Assembly (NCBI GenBank): GCA_944324375.1 | Contig: CALUWB010000018.1 | Location: 1-34,132 of the forward strand | DNA length: 34,132 bases | Direction of reading: 5' to 3' | Source: Candidatus Gastranaerophilales bacterium | GTDB taxonomy: Bacteria; Cyanobacteriota; Vampirovibrionia; Gastranaerophilales; Gastranaerophilaceae | Shown: in pieces, positions 7,880 through 16,197 of the stretch | Numbering within the stretch: position 1 is the first letter of the stretch | Layout of the letters: each line of letters starts with the position of its first letter | Notes under the pieces: generated by a model | The model's database searches: none | Seen by the model: only the letters and a program-made list of their open reading frames with translations | Told to the model about the DNA's origin: nothing | Program-made: the position numbers and the translations under genes

Positions 7880-8794
7880 ATGCGAAAAATTATATTAACA
7901 CTTTTATTATGTATACTTTGTACTAACTCCTCTTTTGCAGAAATTCGTGTTCCAAAAGTTACACTTCACAAATCTAATTCTTCAAGTAAAGAAGTGGAAA
8001 CTAAAGAAATTGAGAAAGTTGATAAGGTAGAATCAAAGCCAATTAAAAAAAATATTAAAAAAGAAACCAAAATAAGATCAAAAGATTCTAATACAAAATC
8101 AAATATTAAAGAGGTTAAAACCCCCAAACAAATAAAGGATTTATCTAAAAAATCAAGTACAGTAAATTCTAATTCTGATCAACAAATAAAAAAAATAAAT
8201 ATAAAAAATCCTTTTAAAAAAGATAATATTTCTATCGGCGAAGAAATGGTATCAAAAGAGCAAATAAAAGAAGAATTAAAAAGGGTTCAAGATTTATCTC
8301 AGCAAGCTCTTGCATTGTATAATGATAATAGTTTAGATGAAGCATTAAGTGTATATTTAAAAATTCCGGAAAAGTATAGAACGGCACAGGATAATCTTTT
8401 AATAGGTAATATATTATTAGATTTAGGTAGACGAGAAGACGCTATTTTCATGTACAAACGAGCTATTCTAGTGGATGAGTATTATTATAAACCTTATTAC
8501 AATATTGGTAATATATGCTTAAATGATGATAAGTATTTTATGGCAATAGATTATTATAAAAAAGCAATAAAATATGGGCCCGACTTTTCATATGCATATT
8601 ATAATTTAGCCTGTGCATATATAAAAACAGGAGATTTAAAGAGGGCAAAGTCAAAATTAATAAAAGCTATAGAATTAAAAAACACAGAGCCAGATTTCCA
8701 TTATAATTTAGCTTATGTATATAAAAAATTAGATAAACCTAAATTGGCTCAAATTTATTTAGATAATTATAATAAATTAACTAACGGTCAATAA
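7880..8794 (+). CDS. Exported TPR protein
   Basis: A clear signal peptide (MRKIILTLLLCILC, cleavage after SSFA) is followed by about 100 Lys/Ser/Asn-rich, probably disordered residues. Residues ~130-300 then carry four to five TPR units, for example AQDNLLIGNILLDLGRREDA, KPYYNIGNICLNDDKYFMAI and FSYAYYNLACAYIKTGDLKRA. It is likely periplasmic or outer-membrane-facing and acts as a protein interaction scaffold; the partner is unknown. There is no Shine-Dalgarno; TATAAT at 7868-7873 sits six bases before the ATG. The gene converges on, and overlaps by 14 bp, the GH13-like gene. Confidence 0.85.
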   Translation: MRKIILTLLLCILCTNSSFAEIRVPKVTLHKSNSSSKEVETKEIEKVDKVESKPIKKNIKKETKIRSKDSNTKSNIKEVKTPKQIKDLSKKSSTVNSNSDQQIKKINIKNPFKKDNISIGEEMVSKEQIKEELKRVQDLSQQALALYNDNSLDEALSVYLKIPEKYRTAQDNLLIGNILLDLGRREDAIFMYKRAILVDEYYYKPYYNIGNICLNDDKYFMAIDYYKKAIKYGPDFSYAYYNLACAYIKTGDLKRAKSKLIKAIELKNTEPDFHYNLAYVYKKLDKPKLAQIYLDNYNKLTNGQ

Positions 8795-10238
8795 CATTAA
8801 GAAATTCATGATACATCCCCATTCTATAATCTCTAGCAGCTTGTGAGGTATTAAAAGTATTATTATAATTACTTTCATGATCACCATAAGTTGTTCTATT
8901 ATATGAATTCATCATTTCATTATGAGTGTTTGTGTATGGAGAAAGTGGAAATAAATCGTGCATTTGCATAAATACTGGTAATTTATATCCAATATCTTCA
9001 TAAGCATTAAGAGCATTTCCTAATCTATTTCTTCTTTGTTCAAAAGAGATTGCACCATTGTCATTGTCATCAGAAATAATTGGGCCAGCTGCATATTCAT
9101 CGTTCCAACGTTGTTTTTTATATTCGTGCATGACACTTTCATAGTTGTCTGCTCTTCCCCAATCATTTCCGGCTGTTAACCCTAAATTATTAAATCTGGA
9201 ATCGTCATTACATTTTTCTCCAATAAGTGATATATCTTGACGTCCTGTTTTTTCTCGGATTTGACTTGTAATCCATTGCATTTGCTTATAATTTGGGACT
9301 CTACCATTTCCACAGTAATTTCCCATATCATAGTCTCCGACATGCTTTGCGCTATCAAAATATATTGCGTCAAAACCTAAATCAACAGCCCAACAGCATG
9401 CATCGATGAATGCCTTTTCATCTTTGTCCCAGTTAAATGGTCTTCCTTGAACGGTCATTTGTCCTTCAGATAAAGGCATTCTAATCCCTGTTTTTAAACC
9501 TCTAATATGAGCTAAATCATTAAAAGCTTTAACTTGTTCATCATCTCCCATTCTTTCTTGTCCTCTAGAGAGATTTTTTGATAAAAGAGTTCTAGAGATT
9601 CCAGAATGTAAATCCACCGTGTATAAAGAACCATATCCTGTTTTTCCATCATTATCTCTATACATAGGTGGGTATAGTTCAGATAAAATTACACAATTAG
9701 CAATACTTTTACTAGATGGAGGAATTGCAGGAAGAAGTTTTAGCGTATTTAACAATCCTTCTTCTTTAGTATCTCCATATGCTTGTGCAATAGTTCTAGG
9801 ATTAATTTCTATATAATTAGCACGACGCCCCCATTTATCTCCGTAATTTGGAGATAAAACATATCCAGGAATATCCAAATGATTATTAAGTGTACAAATG
9901 CTTTGGATTGCTTGTTCAGGTGTTCTTTTAAGTAAATCTTCAGGGTTTGTTGTTACCCATTTTTTATTTGTACCTGTATAATATGTATTATAATCAGTTT
10001 CATTATCTCTATATATTTGGTTTCTTCCTGTTAAAATCCAGAATAATTTTTTAGCAGGTTGTTGATTCCCATAATATCCTTTAAATTTTATTCCTGCTAC
10101 ATTATAGTTGGCAAGAGTTTCCATTCCTTCTTGGTTATTATTGGTTTCGAAATTTTCACTAACATGCTTAACGTCAGATTTATTATTTGACGTATTTTGT
10201 TGATAGTTCATTCGGATATTATTTTTTCTGATTTCCAT
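8781..10238 (-). CDS. Putative GH13-like (alpha-amylase superfamily) TIM-barrel protein
   Basis: The 485-residue protein has three stretches that resemble GH13 catalytic regions in the right order: GFDAIYFDSAKH (D295, region II nucleophile-like), LIGEKC (E341, region III acid/base-like) and VFMQMHD (H427-D428, region IV). The usual region I (D-x4-N-H) is not recognisable and spacing is wider than normal, so this is a divergent family or a non-catalytic homologue. There is no signal peptide. About 50 Asn-rich residues precede VAGIKFKGYYGN, a motif shared with other proteins here. The start is uncertain: the first ATG has no Shine-Dalgarno, and an ATG at codon 39 follows AGAAGGA. With the GH57 gene at the right edge it hints at glucan metabolism. 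Confidence 0.5.
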   Translation of the reverse strand: MEIRKNNIRMNYQQNTSNNKSDVKHVSENFETNNNQEGMETLANYNVAGIKFKGYYGNQQPAKKLFWILTGRNQIYRDNETDYNTYYTGTNKKWVTTNPEDLLKRTPEQAIQSICTLNNHLDIPGYVLSPNYGDKWGRRANYIEINPRTIAQAYGDTKEEGLLNTLKLLPAIPPSSKSIANCVILSELYPPMYRDNDGKTGYGSLYTVDLHSGISRTLLSKNLSRGQERMGDDEQVKAFNDLAHIRGLKTGIRMPLSEGQMTVQGRPFNWDKDEKAFIDACCWAVDLGFDAIYFDSAKHVGDYDMGNYCGNGRVPNYKQMQWITSQIREKTGRQDISLIGEKCNDDSRFNNLGLTAGNDWGRADNYESVMHEYKKQRWNDEYAAGPIISDDNDNGAISFEQRRNRLGNALNAYEDIGYKLPVFMQMHDLFPLSPYTNTHNEMMNSYNRTTYGDHESNYNNTFNTSQAARDYRMGMYHEFLNVIDR

Positions 10239-10301
10239 ATATATTATATAAAACCAAATATTATAAAAATTGCTAGAATTATTTAAATTGTTTTTATATT
10301 T

Positions 10302-10499
10302 TTACAAAATAAAATCATCATCAATATCGACTTCTAAATTATCGTCATCTGATTCATCAAGTATAGAATTTTTATCGTCGTTTTCTTTGTTTTTATCTTC
10401 TTTTTTCTTTCTTTTAACATATACTCCCATACTTCCACCTGCTTCAGCATTTGAAGAATATGGTTTAAAAGGATCTGCGCCACCAATTCCAAAACTCAT
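10302..10499 (-). CDS. Small protein with basic patch and acidic tail
   Basis: The 65-residue protein begins MSFGIGGADPFKPYSSN and has a Gly-rich segment, then a basic patch KRKKKE, then a tail rich in Asp and Glu ending DIDDDFIL. A good Shine-Dalgarno (AGAGGT) lies about 8 nt before the ATG. Codon choice and the charged, low-complexity composition favour this strand over the opposite frame, which reads as Ser/Phe. The segregated + then - charges would suit a nucleic-acid or ribosome-associated small protein, but no family is recognised. It diverges from mutL. Confidence 0.65.
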   Translation of the reverse strand: MSFGIGGADPFKPYSSNAEAGGSMGVYVKRKKKEDKNKENDDKNSILDESDDDNLEVDIDDDFIL

Positions 10500-10579
10500 A
10501 ATTTATACCTCTTTTTTATTATTATAATTTATTTGTTACAAAAGTGCTATATCTTTTTTTTTAAGTTAGAATATTTTTA

Positions 10580-12370
10580 ATGGGAAGAATTAAACAATTA
10601 TCAAAACATATTATAAATCAAATTGCAGCAGGTGAAGTTATTGAGAGACCTTTTTCTGTTGTAAAAGAGTTGGTAGAAAATTCAATAGATGCTGGAGCAA
10701 CTAAAATTAGTATAGAAATTTCTAATGAATGTCGCGATATTAGAATTGCTGATAATGGTTCTGGTATTCATCCAGATGATATTATTCTTGCATTTTCAAA
10801 ACATGCTACAAGTAAAATTAGTGATACTAATGATTTATATAATATAAGAACTTTAGGTTTTCGTGGTGAAGCATTATCAAGTATAATTTCTATTTCCAAG
10901 TTAACTTGTATTACTCGTACGAAAGATTTTGAAGTTGGAACAAAGGTAACATGTGAAAATTCAGAAGTTCATAAAATTGAAACAGGTTGTGCTATTGGTA
11001 CAATTATGGAAGTAAAAGATTTATTTTATAATTTACCAGTAAGATTAAAGTTCCTAAAAAATCCCAAAACAGAATTCGCTTATATCTCTGAATTAGTTTA
11101 TTCTTTAGCAATAGTAAATCCCAATATAGGTTTTGAATTAAAGAATAATGATAAAGTTGTATTAAAAACCAATGGTTTAGGATCTTTACCTGAAGTGATA
11201 AAAACAATGTATTCAAAAACATTGTTTGACAAACTAAGAGCTGTAGAAGGAATTGATAATTTATCTGGATTTAAAATAACAGGGTATGTAAGTAATCCTG
11301 ATTTTACTCGTTCAAGTAAAAAGGATTGTCATATATATGTAAATTCAAGAACAGTAAAATGTCCTGTATTTTTGAAGGCAATCGATACTGCATATAGAAA
11401 TATGTTGCCAACAGGAAAGTATCCTTTTGTTGTTCTTAATTTAAAGATTCCAACAGATGAAATAGATGTAAATGTTCATCCTACCAAAAAAGAAGTTAAG
11501 TATAAAAATCCAAATCAAGTATTTAATTTCATAAGAGCCTCAATTGAAAATTCATTATCAAATATTGAACGTATAAATACATTGCAAAATAGAAATAAAA
11601 ATGAAGACGATGTTCAAGTAGAAGAACCAGTAAATGAAGTAATTCAAAATTTGTTATTTAATTCTAATGAAAGTAATTCCGATAATGATCAAAATTATAA
11701 AGAAGTAATTCATCCAAATTTTATAAAACCTGTAAAAGTTTATACTCCAGAGTCTGTAAAAAGTAATGGTTTTATTGAAAGACCGAAAATTGTAGGACAA
11801 CAAATTGAAATAAAATCAGATGAAAATATAATAGGTCAGTATAAAAAAACTTATATATTAATTGAAAAGGATGAAGGTTTAGAAATAGTAGATCAACATA
11901 TCGCAGATGAAAGATATATTTATGAAACGCTAAAAAGTCAAAAAGAACCTGCGTCACAATTACTGTTCATTTCAGATATAATCGAACTGTCACCTATTGA
12001 GGCAGAATTAGTTCGTAATAATATAGAAAAATTTACAAAATTCGGTTATGGGATTGAATTTTTAAATGATACGGATATTATGTTTAAAAAAGTTCCTCAG
12101 TTATTGTCAAAAGTATCTCCCAAAGAAATTATAAAGGATTTGTTAGAAAATTTGGAAGGAGATTTAGACAATTTAGAAGAAAAGATTTTGATAACAACAT
12201 CTTGTAAAGCTGCAGTAAAAGCTAATACTCCGTTAAATATGTTTCAAATGCAAGAGATAATTAAACGTTGGAGGAATTGTAATCACCCATATACTTGTCC
12301 ACATGGGCGTCCGATATCAAAAATTTTATCTCATAATGAAATAGCATCATTTTTTATGAGGAATAAATAA
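10580..12370 (+). CDS. mutL: DNA mismatch repair protein MutL, endonuclease-type
   Basis: MutL couples MutS mismatch recognition to strand removal. The N-terminal GHKL ATPase is complete: INQIAAGEVIERP, the catalytic-base segment KELVENSIDAGA (E33, N34), the ADNGSGI loop and TLGFRGEALSSI. The C-terminal domain has the metal-dependent nicking motif as DQHIADERYIYE near residue 438, with Ile in place of the usual Ala after DQH but the D, H and both E positions kept. It also has SCKAAVKAN near 541 and CPHGRP near 573. So it is an incising MutL, as in bacteria without MutH. At 596 residues it is of usual length. No Shine-Dalgarno is visible; TAGAAT lies 7 nt before the ATG. mutS is not in the window. 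Confidence 0.97.
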   Translation: MGRIKQLSKHIINQIAAGEVIERPFSVVKELVENSIDAGATKISIEISNECRDIRIADNGSGIHPDDIILAFSKHATSKISDTNDLYNIRTLGFRGEALSSIISISKLTCITRTKDFEVGTKVTCENSEVHKIETGCAIGTIMEVKDLFYNLPVRLKFLKNPKTEFAYISELVYSLAIVNPNIGFELKNNDKVVLKTNGLGSLPEVIKTMYSKTLFDKLRAVEGIDNLSGFKITGYVSNPDFTRSSKKDCHIYVNSRTVKCPVFLKAIDTAYRNMLPTGKYPFVVLNLKIPTDEIDVNVHPTKKEVKYKNPNQVFNFIRASIENSLSNIERINTLQNRNKNEDDVQVEEPVNEVIQNLLFNSNESNSDNDQNYKEVIHPNFIKPVKVYTPESVKSNGFIERPKIVGQQIEIKSDENIIGQYKKTYILIEKDEGLEIVDQHIADERYIYETLKSQKEPASQLLFISDIIELSPIEAELVRNNIEKFTKFGYGIEFLNDTDIMFKKVPQLLSKVSPKEIIKDLLENLEGDLDNLEEKILITTSCKAAVKANTPLNMFQMQEIIKRWRNCNHPYTCPHGRPISKILSHNEIASFFMRNK

Positions 12371-12481
12371 TATCAATATTTATTAATTTGTTAACTAATG
12401 TAACAGATTAATAAAAGTATCTAAAGAAAAGTCTATTATATACCGTTAACAATTTTGTATAAGAATTTGGAAACGGGAAAA

Positions 12482-14509
12482 ATGGGATTATCGTCATCAC
12501 AGGCAAGATTGTTGTCTTTGACATCAAGAATGCACGATATAGAATATAAAGCACAGAAGCTTGAAGCACAAAAACTTCAAATGGCTAATGAATCAACTCA
12601 TGTATACCAAGAGTATGAAAATGCTTTAAATTCAACAAAAATCCAATATAAAACAATTGGTGCAGATGGCTCTGCAAATTTTGTAGATGCCTCATATGCT
12701 TCATTATGCACTTATCAAGCAGGTTCTTATACACAATATGCATTAGCAGATACCCGAACAAATTTTATATACGTACCACAAAACATTGCAGATGAATTCA
12801 ATAAAGCAACATCAGGTGAAGACTTTGCATTAAAAATGTCAGGTTTAACAACTATTCCAAACGGTGGTGATACTACAGGAGGTGAACTTAAACCTGTAAA
12901 CCCAGATACAACCGGTAATATTGCACTAAGCAGAGGACAAAAAACATCTGCAAATATAAATACTACACCAATAACATTAACCCTAAAAAATCCATTAGGT
13001 GGCAGCAACTATACATACACTATTTCTTCTGATACAAATACAAAAGCAAATTTTGAATTTTTAAACAATGGAAGACTAGTAATCAAAGGTAGTGGATTAA
13101 AAATAGATGCATCTGCAAGTTCTACACAAAATGATGATATTATCCTTTTAGGTAGTAATAATACTTTAAATACAAATGGAGGAAATGATATTGTAAGAAT
13201 TGGAACTGTTTATGGTTTTGAAGGTAATTATCATACTAGAAGTTCTAATAATACAATAAATACAGGAGCAGGAAATGATTATATAACAAATTATGGTAAT
13301 AACAATATTATTGATGGAGGAGCTGGACAAGATTCATTTATGATTTTATCAGGTGTTCCACCTGTAATAAATGGAATTGAAGAAAGATATACAAGTAGAG
13401 GTATGACTCTTGATGGACAAGATGGTTGGGTTACTCAAGGTGGACTAGGAGATTGTAGATTATTATCACTAATGAATAGTTTAACAATGAATAACAAAAG
13501 TTTAGCTCCATACGTAACTATTAACCAATCAGGAAACAACTATACTGTAACATTTAAAAATTATACAGCAGGAAATAACAGCATTACTGTTAATATTAAT
13601 GATGTGAATGGTTCAGGTTATTCTGGTGGGGATTTAGATATAAGAGTTATGGAATATGCATTAAACAAATTAATGCAAAATAATGGAGATGGAAATTTAG
13701 AAAATTGTACTTGGAATAAATTATCTGAATATATTATAGGCAATAGCAAGATGGGTGTATATGGAAACTCATCAACAAAATTTAATCAAATATGGAATGA
13801 TTATAAAGCTGGAAGAATTAACAATATGCTTGTATCAACAGCTAAAACATCAAATACTGCTGAAGGAATTGTAAATAACCATGCTTATGCAGTAAAGAAT
13901 GTAACTGCTGATTATGTCGAATTAATAAATCCTTGGGATGATAAAGATATTGTGAAAGTTCCAATGACAGATTTTTATACATACTTTTCTCATGTTGCAG
14001 TTTTTGGAAGTGCATTATATGATGAACCATATATATATACAAATGGAACTGGAGGAGTTTCAAATGACTCATCTATCGTAGATATATACGCAGGTGATGA
14101 TGCTTCTGATTTAGCAAAATACAATTATTATATAAGATTGTATAATGCAATAGTAGAAGCTGGTGGTTGTACTGTAATTCAAGATGATATGTTAAATAAT
14201 ACTGATTGGGTTACTAATATGATAAATGGAGGTTTTGTTTATATAAAAGCTGTAGATTATGATGGTGATTGGTATGATACAAATGTAGCTACTAATACCG
14301 GTTTACAAGAAGTAAGTAATGATATAAAACTTAAAAAGGCAGAAGCAAAATATGAAGCTGATATGAGAAAAATTGATGCTAAAGATAAGAAGTATGATAC
14401 AGATTTAGCAGCATTAGAAGCAGAAAGAAATGCTATAAAAACAGAAATGGATACATTAAAAACAGTAGCAAATGATAACGTAGATAGAACATTTAAATTA
14501 TTTAGTTAA
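12482..14509 (+). CDS. Calpain-like cysteine protease with RTX-like repeats and helical end modules
   Basis: I choose the ATG at 12482, preceded by GGAAACGGGA, over an in-frame TTG at 12455; this gives 675 residues. Residues ~1-55 are a polar helix with heptad-like spacing (GLSSSQARLLSLTSRMHDIE...). After a Thr/Gly-rich stretch, residues ~215-290 hold RTX-like repeats (NGGNDIV, TGAGNDYI, DGGAGQDSF). Residues ~315-500 match the calpain (C2) core: TQGGLGDCRLLSLMNSL with oxyanion Q319 and nucleophile C325, H467 in NNHAYAV, and N483 in LINPWDD. The last ~65 residues are a Lys/Glu/Ala coiled coil ending VDRTFKLFS. There is no signal peptide. RTX repeats suggest a Ca2+-dependent secreted protein, but the export route is unclear. 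No inhibitor or dedicated secretion gene adjoins it. Confidence 0.7.
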   Translation: MGLSSSQARLLSLTSRMHDIEYKAQKLEAQKLQMANESTHVYQEYENALNSTKIQYKTIGADGSANFVDASYASLCTYQAGSYTQYALADTRTNFIYVPQNIADEFNKATSGEDFALKMSGLTTIPNGGDTTGGELKPVNPDTTGNIALSRGQKTSANINTTPITLTLKNPLGGSNYTYTISSDTNTKANFEFLNNGRLVIKGSGLKIDASASSTQNDDIILLGSNNTLNTNGGNDIVRIGTVYGFEGNYHTRSSNNTINTGAGNDYITNYGNNNIIDGGAGQDSFMILSGVPPVINGIEERYTSRGMTLDGQDGWVTQGGLGDCRLLSLMNSLTMNNKSLAPYVTINQSGNNYTVTFKNYTAGNNSITVNINDVNGSGYSGGDLDIRVMEYALNKLMQNNGDGNLENCTWNKLSEYIIGNSKMGVYGNSSTKFNQIWNDYKAGRINNMLVSTAKTSNTAEGIVNNHAYAVKNVTADYVELINPWDDKDIVKVPMTDFYTYFSHVAVFGSALYDEPYIYTNGTGGVSNDSSIVDIYAGDDASDLAKYNYYIRLYNAIVEAGGCTVIQDDMLNNTDWVTNMINGGFVYIKAVDYDGDWYDTNVATNTGLQEVSNDIKLKKAEAKYEADMRKIDAKDKKYDTDLAALEAERNAIKTEMDTLKTVANDNVDRTFKLFS

Positions 14510-14552
14510 TAATATTTTAACTTATTTTATTTTTGATATACAATCAACAGGT

Positions 14553-16193
14553 ATGGTATCTGAAACAAAAACTAATATTATAAATGGGGCAAAATTAATT
14601 GTAGATTTTCTAGAATCAGAAGGAGTAGACAAAATTTTTGGCTATCCAGGAGCTGTAGTTCTACCAATTTATGATGAATTAGGGAAGTCAAATAAGATTA
14701 AGCATTATTTATGTAGACATGAACAAGCTGCTGTTCATATGGCTGAGGGTTATGCTCGTGTTAGTAATAAAATAGGTATTGTATTAGTAACCTCTGGCCC
14801 CGGTGCTACTAATACAGTTACGGGTATATTAAATGCATATGCTGATAAAACCCCTTTAGTTATTATTGCTGGACAATGTGAAGAAATGGGATGTAATAAT
14901 TTCCAAGAGGCAGATATGTCTAAAATTACAAGTTCTTGTACCAAGAAAAATTTTGTAATTACAGATGTAAAAAATATCTTATCAGTTTTAAAAGATGCTT
15001 TTAAAATAGCTCAAATGCCTCCCAAAGGACCTGTTGTAATATCTGTATCTAAAAATATTTTAATGCAGGAGTTTCAATGCAATCCTATAAAAAAAGAATT
15101 TATTCCAAATTTAACAGTTGAAACATCACAAACAAATATTATAAGAATGATTGATTTAATGAAAACATCAAATCGTCCAACAATACTTGTTGGTGGTGGC
15201 GCATATGCATCTTCTACATTAATAAGAGAATTAGTCCATATATGTAATTTCCCTGTTTTACATACATTAATGGGAAAAGGAATTGTTGATGATTTATCAA
15301 TAGGAATGGTAGGTGTAAATGGTTCTAACTTGGCTAATGCTATTTTAGAAGATTCTGATTTATTAATAGTTTTAGGATCCAGACTTGATAGCAGAATTAC
15401 AGGAAAATCTGAGATTTTTTTACCTCATACTAAAATTATAAACTTAAATGTTGAAGCTAATACTAGTTTAAATGTTAATATACATCAAGAAATAAATGGC
15501 GACTTAAATATAATATTACAACAATTATTATGTAATATTAAATCTCATCAAATAATGTTCAATTTAAAATTTGATTGGATTGATAAAATTGAGTCGCTAA
15601 AAAAATTATATTCTAATGAAAATTTAAGTTATATTTCTTCTGTAGATGATAGATTAGTTACAGAAACAGTTTTAAGTATTATTCACGATTATACGCAAAA
15701 ATATAATCCAATTATTACAACTGATGTTGGGCAACATCAAATTCTTACTAGTAAAATATTTAAATCAAAGACTCCATATAATTTTTTAACTTCAGGTGGT
15801 CTTGGGGCTATGGGATTTGGTTTTCCTGCTGCAATTGGTGCTTATTTAGCTAAACCTGATTCTTTAATTATGAATATTACAGGAGATGGTTCATTTCAAA
15901 TGAACATGCAAGAATTAGGAACTTGTTTGGAATATAAAATTCCGGTAAAAATTCTTATTATGAATAATTCTTCGTTAGGATTAGTCAAACAAGCCCAAGG
16001 AAGATTTTATGGAGGGCGTTATTATCAGTCAGATATGATTAATCCTGATTTTGTACAAATTGCATCTGCTTATAATATTAAAGGTATAGCCATAAGAACA
16101 GTAGATGAACTAAAACAAGCATTAAACAAATATATTACAAAAAATATTCCTGTAATTTTTGATATTCATACAGTTAATACTGAAATTGTTTAG
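14553..16193 (+). CDS. ilvB: Acetolactate synthase large-subunit-like ThDP enzyme, divergent
   Basis: The 546 residues follow the acetohydroxyacid synthase layout. The N-terminal PYR domain has IFGYPGAVVLPIYDEL and the catalytic Glu in CRHEQAAVHMAEGYAR. A central domain carries GKGIVDD and LGSRLDSRITG. The C-terminal PP domain has TSGGLGAMGFGFPAAIGA and the ThDP/Mg site GDGSFQMNMQELG...NN. The family makes acetolactate or acetohydroxybutyrate for branched-chain amino acids. Two deviations stand out: A481 replaces the conserved Trp of the VKQWQ segment (here VKQAQ), which selects 2-ketobutyrate, and the usual GQVP segment reads GQCEE. No ilvN, ilvC or ilvD lies nearby. It may be a pyruvate-only or otherwise specialised enzyme. 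TACAAT lies 8 nt before the ATG. Confidence 0.85.
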   Translation: MVSETKTNIINGAKLIVDFLESEGVDKIFGYPGAVVLPIYDELGKSNKIKHYLCRHEQAAVHMAEGYARVSNKIGIVLVTSGPGATNTVTGILNAYADKTPLVIIAGQCEEMGCNNFQEADMSKITSSCTKKNFVITDVKNILSVLKDAFKIAQMPPKGPVVISVSKNILMQEFQCNPIKKEFIPNLTVETSQTNIIRMIDLMKTSNRPTILVGGGAYASSTLIRELVHICNFPVLHTLMGKGIVDDLSIGMVGVNGSNLANAILEDSDLLIVLGSRLDSRITGKSEIFLPHTKIINLNVEANTSLNVNIHQEINGDLNIILQQLLCNIKSHQIMFNLKFDWIDKIESLKKLYSNENLSYISSVDDRLVTETVLSIIHDYTQKYNPIITTDVGQHQILTSKIFKSKTPYNFLTSGGLGAMGFGFPAAIGAYLAKPDSLIMNITGDGSFQMNMQELGTCLEYKIPVKILIMNNSSLGLVKQAQGRFYGGRYYQSDMINPDFVQIASAYNIKGIAIRTVDELKQALNKYITKNIPVIFDIHTVNTEIV

Positions 16194-16197
16194 ACTT

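Noticed and set aside
10270-10527. Plus-strand frame of 85 codons rich in Ser, Phe and Leu
   Set aside because: It is the antisense of the acidic small gene at 10302-10499, which has a ribosome site and ordered charge segments; Ser/Phe runs are what Asp/Glu/Lys codons give on the other strand.
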